From assembly GCA_934725575.1 (NCBI GenBank), contig CAKVCK010000011.1:52069-116068 (forward strand): DNA of 64,000 bases, in the 5' to 3' direction. Both the position numbers and the translations under genes were made by a program. Source of the stretch: an uncultured Bacteroidales bacterium. GTDB taxonomy: Bacteria > Bacteroidota > Bacteroidia > Bacteroidales > UBA932. Position 1 is the stretch's first letter; the number at the start of each line of letters is the position of its first letter. The notes below the pieces were generated by a model, which was not told where the DNA came from, did no database searches, and saw only the letters and a list, made by a program, of their open reading frames with translations. Below, in pieces: positions 28,258 to 38,026 of this stretch.

Positions 28258-29736
28258 CTATCTTGACACTCTAAGGGCTTTTGCTCTGTTGCCTGCAGCC
28301 GCAGAAGAAGTAGCGCCTTTAAGTTCGGCAGAGACATCCGGGGCTGCCAGTTCGGCACCTTCGGCGACATCCTTACGCACAAGATAGTACATCGCATTAG
28401 GAATTCCACCACGATTGCCGTTGAGAGAATGGGCGGTGTTGTTGAAATCATATTTGCCAGCCGCGTCCATGCCGCAGACCCAAAGGCTCTGCATATAGAC
28501 GGTCAAGCCTTCGTACTGATATTCATTGGCGAAAATCTTTATGACCGTCTTGTTCGCATTGGCGACATAGCCTCTGAAAGCCTGACGCCAGCCACTCGGA
28601 TTCGTTTCCGAAGCAGTATTGTCGTAGTCGTAGTCGTAAGGAGTGTAAGCCTTGACTTCCTTGTTGCCGTTCTCATCGGAGAATACCAATGACATCCAGC
28701 CGGTGTAGGCCCACTTGATGCCATTCTCTGTGGTTATGTCCTGAGGCACGCTGATGTTGAAATGCTCGAACCTGTCGACATCGCCGGCAACATAGTCCAG
28801 CACAATCGGCGTTGTGGAATATTTGTTGTCAGCTCCACCCCAACCTGTCATGTTGAACGTCTGACCGTCCTCTTTCGCCGAAATCCTGACTGTGAAAGGT
28901 TTGGAATCAGCAAGGCTCCAGCCGTTGCCATATTCAGACACGTCATACGGTTTCACCACCCACTCTCCGATGTAGTCGGAATAGGCGCACTGATGGCTTG
29001 TCTGATCTTCAGCGTTCTCGGCGTAGAAAGGGTAGCTCAGACTGACTTCCGAAACGACATTTATCTGATCTCCAATGTGTTCAAGAATGCCGGCGGTAAA
29101 CATATAATCATCTTTTCCGTTGAACGCGAAGACACTTTCCGCCTCTCCTTTGACAATATAGCCGTTTTTCTCAAGGGACTCCCAAGTCTCTCCGGCATCC
29201 ACAGCGTCAGCTATCTCATCCATCATCCAAACCTTGGCGTCCACTTTCTGAGAATATGGCACAGCGGCGATCCAATAGTACACACCGTCATCGGAAGGTT
29301 TCACTTTCGCCATATAGTCAATGTGGCCGGTCGTGGAGTTGTACACCTCATAAGGAGTGATGTCGAAAGTCACGTTGAACTTTCCTGTCTTCCTGTCCTC
29401 CATGAACCAGTTCGCTGAAGCCTTGCCACCTCTTGTGGCGGCGACCCTGACAGTGTAGTCTGTCTCCGGGCGCAACGCGCTGACTGTGAAAGATGTCTCA
29501 GTGATGTTTGTCTTAAGGACATCCACATTCCTTCCTCCCGAGACATAGGTAACCTCACACCTGTAGCCTTCGGCCCCTTTGACCTCAGGCCAGCTTGCGG
29601 TCAACGATGCGGTTCCCTCCGTGATCGTCACCTCAGGCGCGTTCAGAACGCCGGACCATGGCGTGTCGCCGTTCTCCTTCGAACACGAAACGAGAGCCAG
29701 CGCCGCCGACACCAAAATGATAGTTATTCTTTTCAT
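28258..29736 (-). CDS. Surface lipoprotein with fibronectin type III domain
   Basis: 492 residues. Lipobox LALVSCSK. Residues about 30-120 read as an Fn3 domain (APEVTITEGTASLTASWPEV..GYRCEVTY..SALRPETDYTVRV). The next part (FNVTFDITPYEVYNSTTGHIDY..) matches the style of the repeat units of the gene at 30469-32496, and the C-terminal 250 residues form a beta-rich domain with many Tyr/Trp. Third gene of the operon. Likely outer-membrane anchored; role in adhesion or glycan binding is inference only. Confidence 0.75.
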   Translation of the reverse strand: MKRITIILVSAALALVSCSKENGDTPWSGVLNAPEVTITEGTASLTASWPEVKGAEGYRCEVTYVSGGRNVDVLKTNITETSFTVSALRPETDYTVRVAATRGGKASANWFMEDRKTGKFNVTFDITPYEVYNSTTGHIDYMAKVKPSDDGVYYWIAAVPYSQKVDAKVWMMDEIADAVDAGETWESLEKNGYIVKGEAESVFAFNGKDDYMFTAGILEHIGDQINVVSEVSLSYPFYAENAEDQTSHQCAYSDYIGEWVVKPYDVSEYGNGWSLADSKPFTVRISAKEDGQTFNMTGWGGADNKYSTTPIVLDYVAGDVDRFEHFNISVPQDITTENGIKWAYTGWMSLVFSDENGNKEVKAYTPYDYDYDNTASETNPSGWRQAFRGYVANANKTVIKIFANEYQYEGLTVYMQSLWVCGMDAAGKYDFNNTAHSLNGNRGGIPNAMYYLVRKDVAEGAELAAPDVSAELKGATSSAAAGNRAKALRVSR

Positions 29737-29770
29737 TTTCTAAATGAACATTTAATCGTGAATAATTGAC

Positions 29771-30469
29771 TCAGAACGATGCCATCGCCCTGACCTTGTA
29801 GACCTTCCTCTTGTCGAGATCCGACGGGACATCCAGCGAGGTGCCGGTACGCATGTCGAACGCGGAGGCTATACTGGGGCCGAGTTCGTTGGATGACCAA
29901 TAAACCTGATCGGATATGGCGGTCCCTTTGTTGCCGGCAAGGCACTTGTTGAACCAGTCCTTCGACTCGTTCTCGCTCATCCCGGCTTTGGTCGATCCCG
30001 TCCCCTGTTCCACGTCATTGGTGTCGTGGCCTGTGTAGGCCTTGTACAATGACGCCAGCTCATGCATGGATGGCAGAAACCAGTCCTTTAGTGCTCCGAC
30101 ATTCTCCAATGTCGCGCGTTCAAAAGCCGGATAGAAGTCCATCCAATCCTTGAACTCACGTACGCGGCCGGTGTTGTACTGCCCCGTGCCGGGCTGTCCG
30201 TCCATGACATTGTCGGATCTGAACGCCCAGGCGGCTTCATGTTCCTTGAGAGAGACAATCAGACCGTGCTCCCCTTTCTCGTCCACGCTCACGACAACTC
30301 CCTTCACGAAGCCTTTCTGGTAGTAGTCTCCCACTGAATAGGCCTTCACTGTTGGTTGTTCTGGTTCTGGAGGGATGTCAGGAGTGTCCGGTATGTCAGA
30401 CTTGCCGCATCCGCTGATGACAGCGGCGGCGGCAAGCAATGACGTAAGATAATTCAAAAATGTCCGCAT
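29771..30469 (-). CDS. Lipoprotein with DUF1566-like C-terminal domain
   Basis: 232 residues: lipobox AAVISGCGKS, Pro/Glu-rich linker (DTPDIPPEPEQPT), then a domain with GLIVSLKEHEAAWAF, DWFLPSMHEL and QVYWSSNE that fits the DUF1566/Lcl-type fold found in surface proteins of Bacteroidota, some of which bind glycans. The start shares one base with the stop of the upstream gene (TAATG), implying coupled translation. Confidence 0.75.
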   Translation of the reverse strand: MRTFLNYLTSLLAAAAVISGCGKSDIPDTPDIPPEPEQPTVKAYSVGDYYQKGFVKGVVVSVDEKGEHGLIVSLKEHEAAWAFRSDNVMDGQPGTGQYNTGRVREFKDWMDFYPAFERATLENVGALKDWFLPSMHELASLYKAYTGHDTNDVEQGTGSTKAGMSENESKDWFNKCLAGNKGTAISDQVYWSSNELGPSIASAFDMRTGTSLDVPSDLDKRKVYKVRAMASF

Positions 30470-32496
30470 TATCTGGCAATGGTTTCGATCTTGTCAATAG
30501 ACACCTCCTTGCCCATACCCGTGTTGACGGAACCTTCCGTCTTGGATGTATGTGTGATTTTGATCACATCGGTAGGAATCCCGCTCTTGTCAACACCTAC
30601 GAAGTATGCATAGAATTTCGTTCCTCTTTCGACTGTAAGGTTGATCGTGACCGCACCGTATGCACCCGCCGGTTCTTTCTTCAGTTCCTCAACTATCTCG
30701 GTGAAACTTTTGTCCGCCCATTCATCAGTCCCTGTGAATGACTTGCCATACGCTCCTCCTACCTGATAGAAAGGATCAGCCATGACACCCAGCGTGTAGT
30801 TCGTTTTGTTTGGATAATACTCGTCATACATCCAGGCCTTCATGCCGCTTGAAGTAAGGTGGACGGCACTCTTGACATCCTCGACAGTGGTGAACTCCGC
30901 CTTGAACGGTTCGGTGGTGTAGGTTCCGTCAGCCTTGAGCCCGATTGAGTAGGCATAGTAGGTCGTGCCGGCTTTCAAGCCTTCCAAATCGATGTAGTTG
31001 CCGCTGCCGGTCTTAGACTCGTTCGGCAGGAGCCTTGAAAGGAACTCTTTCCTGTCCATATTGGAATAAGTCCCGTTCCACTCCTTGAGTTTGGCGTCGA
31101 TCAGGTCATCCATGTGCTTCTTGAGAGCCTCGCCCTCGCTCATCGATGCGGTAAGCTTGTTCAACTCCTCCTTTGAGATATAGTTCGTGAGGAAGGTCTG
31201 GTTCTCGCCGGCCTCGTTGACAGTCACCGCCACGCTGGCCGATGTCTTCTGGATGTTGAAGACTTTCAGGCTGTAAACGGCGCCGGTCGGTGTCGCGGTC
31301 TTGGTCCTGACCTCGTGTTTCTTAACATTCAGCTTGTCGCCGGTCTTTGGAAGGCCGTCAGGCGTGCAGGCGATCATGAACAGGTAGTAGTCCTCGTCAG
31401 GGATGAGGTTATTGAATTCAACCTTCGAGGTCTCCACGCAGAGATCGTTCTGGAACGTGCCTTTTCTCGCGGCAAGGAGGTCGTTGACCATCTGCTCATC
31501 CGTGGCACCCTCAAAGTAGGACTTGCGCTCAAGGATCACGGCATAGACCTCATCATAGGCAGGAGTGACGGTGGCGTTGTACTGGATGTCGGTCAGTGTC
31601 TCTCCGGAAATCTTCCAGTCGTTCTTCGGGGTCTCAGCCGTCTTGACCATGACGACAGTAGGGTCGGTGGTGAAGCTGCCGTCATTGGCGATGCCGATTG
31701 CGAACACAGGGTACTCCGTCTCAGGGAGGAGGGAGTTGGCCACCTCAGACAGCGCGGTGTCGTACTCAATCTCGCCGCCGACGGTGATGCTGCTGATGAA
31801 CTGAGCCTCTGACATGGCGGCATAGGTGTCGTTCTCGCTCTTAAGGGCTGAAAGGTAAGAGGCGACATATTCAGGAATCTTCGAAGGATTGCTGCCGCAA
31901 TACTGCTCGTAGATGGAAGGCAGCATGATATCATAGTAGTAGTACACGTCAGGGTCGTTACAATTGATCTTGACCTTGAACCATGTGGAGCCGACCTCCG
32001 TAGGGGTGATGTTGAAAGTCACATTCTTGTCCAGTGTGGCCTTCGGGGTGGAGAAAGGCACGATGTCCGCAGCCGTGGTGGCCTTCCCTGAATAGTCCAC
32101 ACCGAAAACGAAAAATATGTAGTCTGTGCCGGGTTCGAGCGAACGGAACCGGTAGTTCTGCATGCCTGAAAGCAGGGCGTTTTTCAGAAAGTCCTCGACA
32201 GACAGTCCCGCCTGGGTGGCCATCTGGCCGAACCATTCACTGTACGCCGCTTCGAGAGTCTCGGGGGTCTCCTTGTACTTGGACTGATAGTCCTTCTTGG
32301 TGAGAACACTGAAATAGTAGGTGTTCTCGTTGTCCTTAGGGGTGATTCTGACACTGAACGAGCCTTGCGTCAGCGCGGTCTGTTCAACGGTGAAGTCGGG
32401 AACCGGTACTGGTTCCGGCTCCGGGGAATCATTGCTCTTGCCGCAGCCGGTAAACACTAACGCGGCAGCGATGAGGAATCTGAAAAAATTTTTCAT
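30469..32496 (-). CDS. Large surface lipoprotein with tandem Fn3-like repeats
   Basis: 675 residues. Lipobox ALVFTGCGKS, acidic-Pro linker (SPEPEPVPVP), then about four tandem beta-rich units of 130-150 residues, each with a VxITP/YYF strand pair and a closing PGTxY(x)FxxFGxD or PxTxYxVFAIG motif (for example SLEPGTDYIFFVFGVD, LLPETEYPVFAIGIA, NLIPDEDYYLFMIACT, GLKAGTTYYAYSIGLK). Between strands are helical inserts rich in Glu/Lys. First gene of the three-lipoprotein operon. Function unknown; architecture suggests a cell-surface binding protein. Confidence 0.75.
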   Translation of the reverse strand: MKNFFRFLIAAALVFTGCGKSNDSPEPEPVPVPDFTVEQTALTQGSFSVRITPKDNENTYYFSVLTKKDYQSKYKETPETLEAAYSEWFGQMATQAGLSVEDFLKNALLSGMQNYRFRSLEPGTDYIFFVFGVDYSGKATTAADIVPFSTPKATLDKNVTFNITPTEVGSTWFKVKINCNDPDVYYYYDIMLPSIYEQYCGSNPSKIPEYVASYLSALKSENDTYAAMSEAQFISSITVGGEIEYDTALSEVANSLLPETEYPVFAIGIANDGSFTTDPTVVMVKTAETPKNDWKISGETLTDIQYNATVTPAYDEVYAVILERKSYFEGATDEQMVNDLLAARKGTFQNDLCVETSKVEFNNLIPDEDYYLFMIACTPDGLPKTGDKLNVKKHEVRTKTATPTGAVYSLKVFNIQKTSASVAVTVNEAGENQTFLTNYISKEELNKLTASMSEGEALKKHMDDLIDAKLKEWNGTYSNMDRKEFLSRLLPNESKTGSGNYIDLEGLKAGTTYYAYSIGLKADGTYTTEPFKAEFTTVEDVKSAVHLTSSGMKAWMYDEYYPNKTNYTLGVMADPFYQVGGAYGKSFTGTDEWADKSFTEIVEELKKEPAGAYGAVTINLTVERGTKFYAYFVGVDKSGIPTDVIKITHTSKTEGSVNTGMGKEVSIDKIETIAR

Positions 32497-33189
32497 ATTA
32501 CTAAAAAATAAAAAAAGTTCGAGCCAACTGCTGGAACATTAAATTTGTTAAGTGCGTAAAGGTATAAAAAAAATCTACCTCCATTTCAAAATAAATCACA
32601 AATATCGTTTTAGTAACCTAAATCGCTGAATATGCGCGAATAACACCCAAATAACAATCTTTAAGCAAAAAACGAAGCATGACATCAAATCAATAATCGC
32701 GAATCCGCCGACACACAACAATTCCCCAATGCCATCCTGCTGCTAACTTCAAAAATGAAATAAAAAAAATAATGGGAACTATATATATGTTGACTAACTT
32801 TTGTCTTATAGCATTGATGTTTTAACCAATTACTACCGCGCAACGCTTCTGTGTGATAATTCGTATGCTTATTACTTGAATTTCATTGCGACAATCCGTC
32901 GTAAGGCATCCTGAAAGACAAGGCACTGAAGAAGATTTCGCTGTTATGCTTAGTGTGGGATAAAAGGATTTCCACACCCCGATCCAAATCAGAATCTCAC
33001 CTCGCGTGCCCAACATGCCTTGCGCGCCAGAAAGAGTCCGCCCGGATCTGAACAAGATGGCAGAACCTCACGTCAAGGTCGGTAGACAGGAATCTGGAAG
33101 GCCGTCTTTGCACGCGGAGCGGCTGAACGCGTTTCGTAAGGCGCTTACTGTCATAAGTGTCTTCACGTGATCTCATAAAGCATATGAAA

Positions 33190-33228
33190 GGACGAACATT
33201 GTCAATTGTCCGGCCACGGCGTTCGTCC
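33190..33228. repeat. Inverted repeat GGACGAAC/GTTCGTCC
   Basis: 8-bp perfect arms (33190-33197 and 33221-33228) around a 23-base loop with its own TTGTCAATTGTCCGG; in the gene-free stretch. Confidence 0.5.
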
Positions 33229-33371
33229 CCGCCCCGAGCCTGATGTCTTAGGCGGTGCACCGCTAGTCCATCCCCTGTACCAATGGTGGGATTTATTGCG
33301 TTTGGTACATTTCTCCTCGTAAAGCCGTGCCGACAAATGAATATTTCTGGCTAACTAGAGCCGGGCGCGCA

Positions 33372-33406
33372 AAAAGGCTGACCTCAGTTGACGAGGCCAG
33401 CCTTTT
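33372..33406. terminator. Hairpin terminator
   Basis: AAAAGGCTGACCTC and GAGGCCAGCCTTTT pair with one mismatch around AGTTGAC; A run before and T run after allow function in both directions. Confidence 0.7.
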
Positions 33407-33507
33407 AGCATAATGATCAGACTATTTCGAAAGAGTCTTGTCCAGCAAGAAACGGACTACTGGTGCAGGAGCTTAGAGACTGTGAGGATGATGATCACAT
33501 CCCGGCT

Positions 33508-34086
33508 TCAGGATGACCTCGATTGAGCCGCCAAGCTTTTTTGTACCGCGCAGCCGTCCCGCAGCACCGGGGCGCAGCGGTTGACACGCATTATTTCGTC
33601 CCACATCCTGCTGCTCAACGGCTTATAGACGGCGATTACATTATCTACGTTCATCACCGATTGTTCCCGGTTTGGGCGGTAGTCGTAATTCAGGCAGCCT
33701 CCGGTCAGTTCCCAGTTGCCGAAATGGCTGTTGAGCACGACAACTCCGGGACTTTCCGCAAGCGCGGCCTCAACGGCATCGATGTTAGTATATTCCACCA
33801 GACGTTTCCTGTGCAGCCTTTCCGGATTGCGGCATCCGCCGAACCAGATCGTCTCTGCTATCACCTCGCCGAAATGCTTGTAGAACGCATTGGAGATTTG
33901 CTTCAGCTCCTTGTATTTCTTGTCAGGGAAAGCGCGGGAGAGGTTGATCATCACCACATCACGGCGGTAATGCATCACATCACGCAGCAGCCAGGCAAAG
34001 AAGCCCGCCCACACGTAATGGAACCCCAGCGGAAGCGCCGAGATCACCCTCAGAAGTCCTTGCATCAGTTTCGTCAAAATCTTCAT
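33508..34086 (-). pseudogene. Truncated duplicate of the LpxL/HtrB-type acyltransferase
   Basis: The first about 180 of 192 residues are roughly 90% identical to the acyltransferase at 27191-28102, including the NSHFGNWELTGG active site, up to MRVNRCAPVLR. The reading frame then runs into unrelated residues (DGCAVQKSLAAQSRSS) and stops; about 120 C-terminal residues are missing. Similarity also covers the upstream region to about 34147, where the -7 box is altered (TATATTTG to TATATTCG). Hence a partial gene duplication that has probably lost function. Confidence 0.85.
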
Positions 34087-34167
34087 CTTTCCACAATCTG
34101 TCGCATATTCAGACGAATATAATGAAAGGCTCTGTGAATATGAAATTTAATTGTGGTTAGACGCACA

Positions 34168-34755
34168 TCATATTTCAATCCATTCGACCTCACCGCCCCA
34201 TATTGACAGGAAACGCAAGAAGTCCGCGCCTGAGATCACGACGCTGGCCGTGTTCTCGCAAGGGTGGAAACTTATCTTGTCTGCGGTGCGCAACGTGCTG
34301 TCAATGTAATATTTGACCCGGTGTCCGTTCGGAAAAAGCTCCTTGGGATCCGCATCCTTCGGATCGATGTCATTGATAAGTCCGAAGGCCGACACCGACC
34401 CAGGATGCAGATCAAGGCATCGAACCATCCTTTCCTCTGACGCGAAAGAGAGTTTTCCCTGCTTCAGAGTATGCTCCAGACTATGAATGTCGAGAGTCTT
34501 ATGGCATTCCATACTCACAAGGTAATGCCTGTTCCCCTTATGGTTCCGAAAGAAAAGGTTCTTGCAATGCGTAGCCTCGGGAATATTCCCCCAATACGTC
34601 AGACACTCCTCCACCGTGTACAATGCGGGATGTTCGTACAATTCATATTCAATATCATTGGCCTTCAGGAAGTTCAGCACTTTGTTCCTCAGCCGGCCAC
34701 GCTCCAATTCATCGATTTCCATCTGCGTTTCTGTTTTGGGTGTAAATTTAGACAT
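34168..34755 (-). CDS. YbaK/EbsC-type (ProX-like) aminoacyl-tRNA deacylase
   Basis: 195 residues with a YbaK domain (residues about 35-185): IEYELYEHPALYTVEE, THCKNLFFRNHKGNRHYLVSMECHKTLD with the invariant Lys region, LHPGSVSAFGLIND, KISFHPCENTASVVISG. Stand-alone ProX/YbaK proteins remove mischarged Ala or Cys from tRNA-Pro. The start is uncertain: ATG 34755 or an internal ATG at 34717-34720 region (MEIDELERG) would both leave the domain whole; the frame to 34836 is too long. Divergent from obgE. Confidence 0.85.
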   Translation of the reverse strand: MSKFTPKTETQMEIDELERGRLRNKVLNFLKANDIEYELYEHPALYTVEECLTYWGNIPEATHCKNLFFRNHKGNRHYLVSMECHKTLDIHSLEHTLKQGKLSFASEERMVRCLDLHPGSVSAFGLINDIDPKDADPKELFPNGHRVKYYIDSTLRTADKISFHPCENTASVVISGADFLRFLSIWGGEVEWIEI

Positions 34756-34818
34756 TTTTTCGGTTATTGGAACTTGCTCGTGGCCACCAAAGACATATAT
34801 TCTTTCCCAAACTTTCGC

Positions 34819-34826
34819 TATCTTTG
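34819..34826 (+). promoter_or_regulatory. -7 box of obgE
   Basis: TATCTTTG, 22 bases before the ATG. Confidence 0.6.
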
Positions 34827-34847
34827 TAGTTTGCAAAGAAAAAGATT

Positions 34848-35840
34848 ATGGCAGACAGCAACTTTATTGACTATGTGAAGATATGGTGCGCTTCGGGGCA
34901 CGGGGGTGCGGGGTCGATGCATCTCTACAGGGCGAAGTATGTGCCTAAGGGTGGACCGGATGGCGGAGACGGAGGCCGTGGAGGGCATATCATCCTTCGG
35001 GCGAATCCGCAGTTCTGGACTTTGATACACCTTAAGTACCGCAAGCACATCAAGGCGGAGGAAGGAGGACACGGGGAAGGTGGACTTCGGACCGGGAAGA
35101 ACGGGGAGGACATCATTCTGGATGTGCCGGTGGGAACCGTGGCGAAGGACGCCGAGACCGGAGAGGTGCTGTTCGAGATGATGGAGCCGGGGCAGACGCG
35201 GATCCTCTGCAAGGGAGGACGCGGTGGTCTGGGCAACAACAACTTCAAGACAGCCACCAACCAGACTCCACGGTACGCTCAGCCGGGAGAGGATGGACAG
35301 GAAGGATGGTTCATCCTGGAGCTCAAAGTACTGGCTGACGTGGGACTTGTAGGCTTCCCTAACGCGGGAAAATCCACCCTGCTGGCGGCTGTCACGGCGG
35401 CTAAACCGAAAATCGCAAACTACGCCTTCACGACACTGGAGCCGAATCTTGGAATCGTGCAATACTATGACGATCAGTCATTTGTAATGGCGGACATCCC
35501 TGGGATCATCGAGGGGGCGCACGAAGGAAGAGGCATTGGAATACGTTTCCTCCGCCACATAGAAAGAAACTCGGTTCTGCTCTTTATGGTCTCCGCGGAA
35601 GAGGACGACATTAAGGCAAGCTACGAGACCTTGCTCAACGAACTTAAGGAATATAACCCCGAACTACTGGACAAGGATCGTGTGCTGGCCATAACCAAGT
35701 GCGATCTGATTGACAAAGACATCGAAAAGGAGATCGAACCAACTCTCCCTAAAGGGATTCCTCACGTGTTCATCTCATCGGTCAGCGGTGAGGGTATCAA
35801 GGACTTAAAGGATATGCTATGGTCAGCGCTTCACTCATAG
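34848..35840 (+). CDS. obgE: GTPase Obg/CgtA
   Basis: 330 residues: Gly-rich OBG domain ([36 protein letters not shown]) followed by the G domain with GFPNAGKST (G1), DIPGIIEGA (G3), TKCD (G4) and SSVSGEG (G5). No C-terminal OCT extension. Essential GTPase in 50S ribosome maturation and stress signalling. Confidence 0.97.
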   Translation: MADSNFIDYVKIWCASGHGGAGSMHLYRAKYVPKGGPDGGDGGRGGHIILRANPQFWTLIHLKYRKHIKAEEGGHGEGGLRTGKNGEDIILDVPVGTVAKDAETGEVLFEMMEPGQTRILCKGGRGGLGNNNFKTATNQTPRYAQPGEDGQEGWFILELKVLADVGLVGFPNAGKSTLLAAVTAAKPKIANYAFTTLEPNLGIVQYYDDQSFVMADIPGIIEGAHEGRGIGIRFLRHIERNSVLLFMVSAEEDDIKASYETLLNELKEYNPELLDKDRVLAITKCDLIDKDIEKEIEPTLPKGIPHVFISSVSGEGIKDLKDMLWSALHS

Positions 35841-36511
35841 GATTCCTGCACAGGATCGATCAGGACGCGACCTTGTTCCTTAACAGTCTCAGCACTCCGG
35901 CGACCGAACAATTATGGATGCTGATGTCCGACAAGACTGTGTGGATTCCGGCCTACGCGATCTGCGCGTATTTCCTGTTCAGGAGGCTTGGATGGAAAAG
36001 GGCTCTTGTGGTACTGGTCTCAGTCGGAATAGCGTTCGGACTGTGCGACCAGTTCTCAACCATCGTGAAGCATTCAGTTGACAGACTGAGACCGAGTTAC
36101 AGCGCCAGAATGCTTCTCGGAGGACTGAACGTGCTGGAAGGCCGCGGAGGGTTCTACGGGTTCTTCTCGGCGCATGCTGCGAACGCTTTCGCCCTGGCTA
36201 TGTGCCTGATCATCGGGTTCAGAAATGACCGGACGCACACGTACAACGGGTTCTACAAGTTTGCGTTGACGTGGGCTGCGCTCGTGGCCGTCAGCAGGAT
36301 ATTCGTCGGGAAGCATTACCTCGGCGACGTGATTGTCGGGACAATTGTCGGACTGACAATAGGTTACTTTGTCGGAATGCTTGCCAGATATGTCATCCAG
36401 ACGCGCATCGACAAAGTGCCGGTCACAGGGCTGACTATGATTTTTGACGAGAGGAGATTTCCTATAACTCGGGCAAAATCTTCTCCATCCGGATCCCGCG
36501 GGAGCCTTTGA
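35819..36511 (+). CDS. PAP2 family membrane phosphatase
   Basis: 230 residues, about six membrane helices. PAP2 motifs are KHSVDRLRP (motif 1), [10 protein letters not shown] (motif 2, SAH in place of SGH) and [12 protein letters not shown] (motif 3), so the catalytic His residues are present. Hydrolyses lipid phosphates such as phosphatidylglycerophosphate, lipid A phosphate or undecaprenyl pyrophosphate; substrate not decided. Starts 22 bases inside obgE and its tail overlaps the convergent murF end by 50 bases. Confidence 0.88.
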   Translation: MVSASLIGFLHRIDQDATLFLNSLSTPATEQLWMLMSDKTVWIPAYAICAYFLFRRLGWKRALVVLVSVGIAFGLCDQFSTIVKHSVDRLRPSYSARMLLGGLNVLEGRGGFYGFFSAHAANAFALAMCLIIGFRNDRTHTYNGFYKFALTWAALVAVSRIFVGKHYLGDVIVGTIVGLTIGYFVGMLARYVIQTRIDKVPVTGLTMIFDERRFPITRAKSSPSGSRGSL

Positions 36512-37853
36512 TGAGGATTGTGTGATCGGAGACTGGGTTTTCTTTCAGCCAGGCTACCAGATCATCCGAGGTTGGAAACCATTTCGTATTTGAGGTCTCT
36601 TCGACAGGCTCTGTGACCTCCTCAAGAGCCTTGCGGAACTCTTCTCCGACAAGGCAGACAAGATCCAAATGCATCGAAAGGACTTTCTTTAATATGGCAA
36701 TATGCTCGGCGACAGACTCTTCACCTAATTCTCTCATATCTCCCAACATAGCGGCTTTAAGCGGTGCCTGAACAGTCGCCAGATTCTCCAATGCGGCGGC
36801 CATACTCGTCGGATTGGCGTTATAGGCATCCTCAATCAGAATGTTGCGCTCTGTCTTCTCAAGCTGCGAGCGGTTGTTTTTAGGAATATATTCACTCACA
36901 GCCTGAATGGCATCTTCAAGGGATACTCCGAAATGGAGGCCAACGGCGATGGCGGCGGCTATGTTGTTGGCATTATAGGATCCAGCCAGATGGGTTTCTA
37001 TACCGAGGAGGTTCTCTGTGGGGTCCGTCGCTTCGACTGTTGATAAGCCTGTCGAAGCGACCGTGTCCGGAATGGCCATCCGGACAAAAGGATGCGCGGC
37101 ATCGGAAGGCAGAACCATAGCGCCCCAATGCTCAATACCATATTCAATGACATTCAAACCTTTACGTTCGGCGGCCATAGCGACCAGATTCTCATCATCC
37201 GCATTCAGGAATATGCTTCCTCCGTGTTCGGAAATATAGTCGTACAACTTTCCCTTGGCCTTCTTCACGCCCTCAAAACTGCCGAATCCAAGCAGGTGAG
37301 CCTTGCCGACATTCGTGATGAGACCATAGTCCGGCTCACAGACCTTGACCAGTTTCTCTATGTCATCGGGATGGTTAGCCCCCATCTCAATGACAGCAAG
37401 CTGCGTCTCGGAATTGATGTTCAGGACAGACAGAGGAACTCCGATGTCATTGTTCAGGTTTCCTTGCGTTGATGTTACCTTGTACTTTACGGACAACACT
37501 CTCGTGATCAGTTCCTTGGTCGTGGTCTTGCCGTTGGTTCCGGTCAGTCCGATGACAGTCAGACGCTTGCCATCGATGAAAGTGTTTTCTCTGTGGTGAC
37601 GTGCGAGAGCCCGCAAGGCAACCAGCGTGTCCGGCACGACGAGAACACGAGGATCGCCAGACGTGGCCGCTGTTGAACTCTCGTCCACAACAGCATAACG
37701 AGCCCCCGCCTCAAGAGCCTTGAGAGCATATTCATTGCCATCGAAATTCTCGCCTTTCAGTCCGAAGAACATCTCGCCGCCGCTGATGGCGCGGCTGTCC
37801 GTCGTCACACGGCCGCATTCCAAGAATGCCGAATATAATCTCTGCACATCCAT
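36462..37853 (-). CDS. murF: UDP-N-acetylmuramoyl-tripeptide-D-alanyl-D-alanine ligase
   Basis: 463 residues: N-terminal UDP-binding domain (TTDSRAISGGEMFFGLKG), ATPase domain with GLTGTNGKTTTKE, central EMGANHPDDIEKL, C-terminal EDAYNANPTSM. Adds D-Ala-D-Ala to UDP-MurNAc-tripeptide in the cytosol. ATG 37853 fits; the TTG-started frame to 37871 is unlikely. Two short segments are encoded by the dispersed repeat: VASTGLSTVEATDP around residue 270 and EVTEPVEETSN near residue 420, both absent from typical MurF loops as far as I can judge. Confidence 0.94.
   Translation of the reverse strand: MDVQRLYSAFLECGRVTTDSRAISGGEMFFGLKGENFDGNEYALKALEAGARYAVVDESSTAATSGDPRVLVVPDTLVALRALARHHRENTFIDGKRLTVIGLTGTNGKTTTKELITRVLSVKYKVTSTQGNLNNDIGVPLSVLNINSETQLAVIEMGANHPDDIEKLVKVCEPDYGLITNVGKAHLLGFGSFEGVKKAKGKLYDYISEHGGSIFLNADDENLVAMAAERKGLNVIEYGIEHWGAMVLPSDAAHPFVRMAIPDTVASTGLSTVEATDPTENLLGIETHLAGSYNANNIAAAIAVGLHFGVSLEDAIQAVSEYIPKNNRSQLEKTERNILIEDAYNANPTSMAAALENLATVQAPLKAAMLGDMRELGEESVAEHIAILKKVLSMHLDLVCLVGEEFRKALEEVTEPVEETSNTKWFPTSDDLVAWLKENPVSDHTILIKGSRGIRMEKILPEL
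36599..36618. repeat. Dispersed CTTCGACAGGCTC-type repeat, copy 5, inside murF
   Basis: CTTCGACAGGCTCTGTGACC; the coding strand reads EVTEPVEE. Confidence 0.7.
37029..37062. repeat. Dispersed repeat, palindromic copy 6, inside murF
   Basis: CGCTTCGACTGTTGATAAGC followed by CTGTCGAAGCGACC: the two ends are inverted copies (CGCTTCGAC / GTCGAAGCG), a stem-loop inside the coding region. Confidence 0.7.
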
Positions 37854-37915
37854 ATTCGAAAACAAATCCAAAAATATTTCTTAAATATATTAGTAATAAT
37901 GCAAAACAACAAACT

Positions 37916-37994
37916 CGGAGCGAAGCGACGCAAGGGGTTTGGGGAATACGGTCCCCAATGCCCCACCGGGGCTGTCACGTAGTGACTGGGGGTT
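37916..37994. repeat. 80-bp intergenic repeat, copy 1
   Basis: Starts CGGAGCGAAGCGAC, contains three small palindromes (GGGGAATACGGTCCCC, CCCCACCGGGG, GTCACGTAGTGAC) and ends TGGGGGTT. About 85% identical to copy 2 in the same orientation on the other side of dut. Confidence 0.85.
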
Positions 37995-37997
37995 AAA

Positions 37998-38026
37998 AAG
38001 AAATAGTGACTCTGTCACTATTTCTT
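37998..38026 (-). terminator. Terminator overlapping the dut stop codon
   Basis: AAGAAATAGTGAC (37998-38010) and GTCACTATTTCTT (38014-38026) form a perfect 13-bp stem with loop TCT; the dut stop (38018-38020) lies in the right arm. Confidence 0.65.

Larger units (their letters stand above)
32497..33507. other. Gene-free 1.0 kb stretch between the lipoprotein operon and the truncated acyltransferase copy
   Basis: AT-rich from 32497 to 32830, then GC-richer DNA with no convincing frame. It contains the GGACGAAC/GTTCGTCC inverted repeat (33190-33228) and a terminator (33372-33406). No transposase motif is readable. Possibly decayed coding DNA. Confidence 0.45.

Noticed and set aside
32822..33260. 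Two minus-strand frames in the spacer before the truncated acyltransferase
   Set aside because: Composition is not protein-like (Arg-rich, no hydrophobic pattern), no start signal, no motif.
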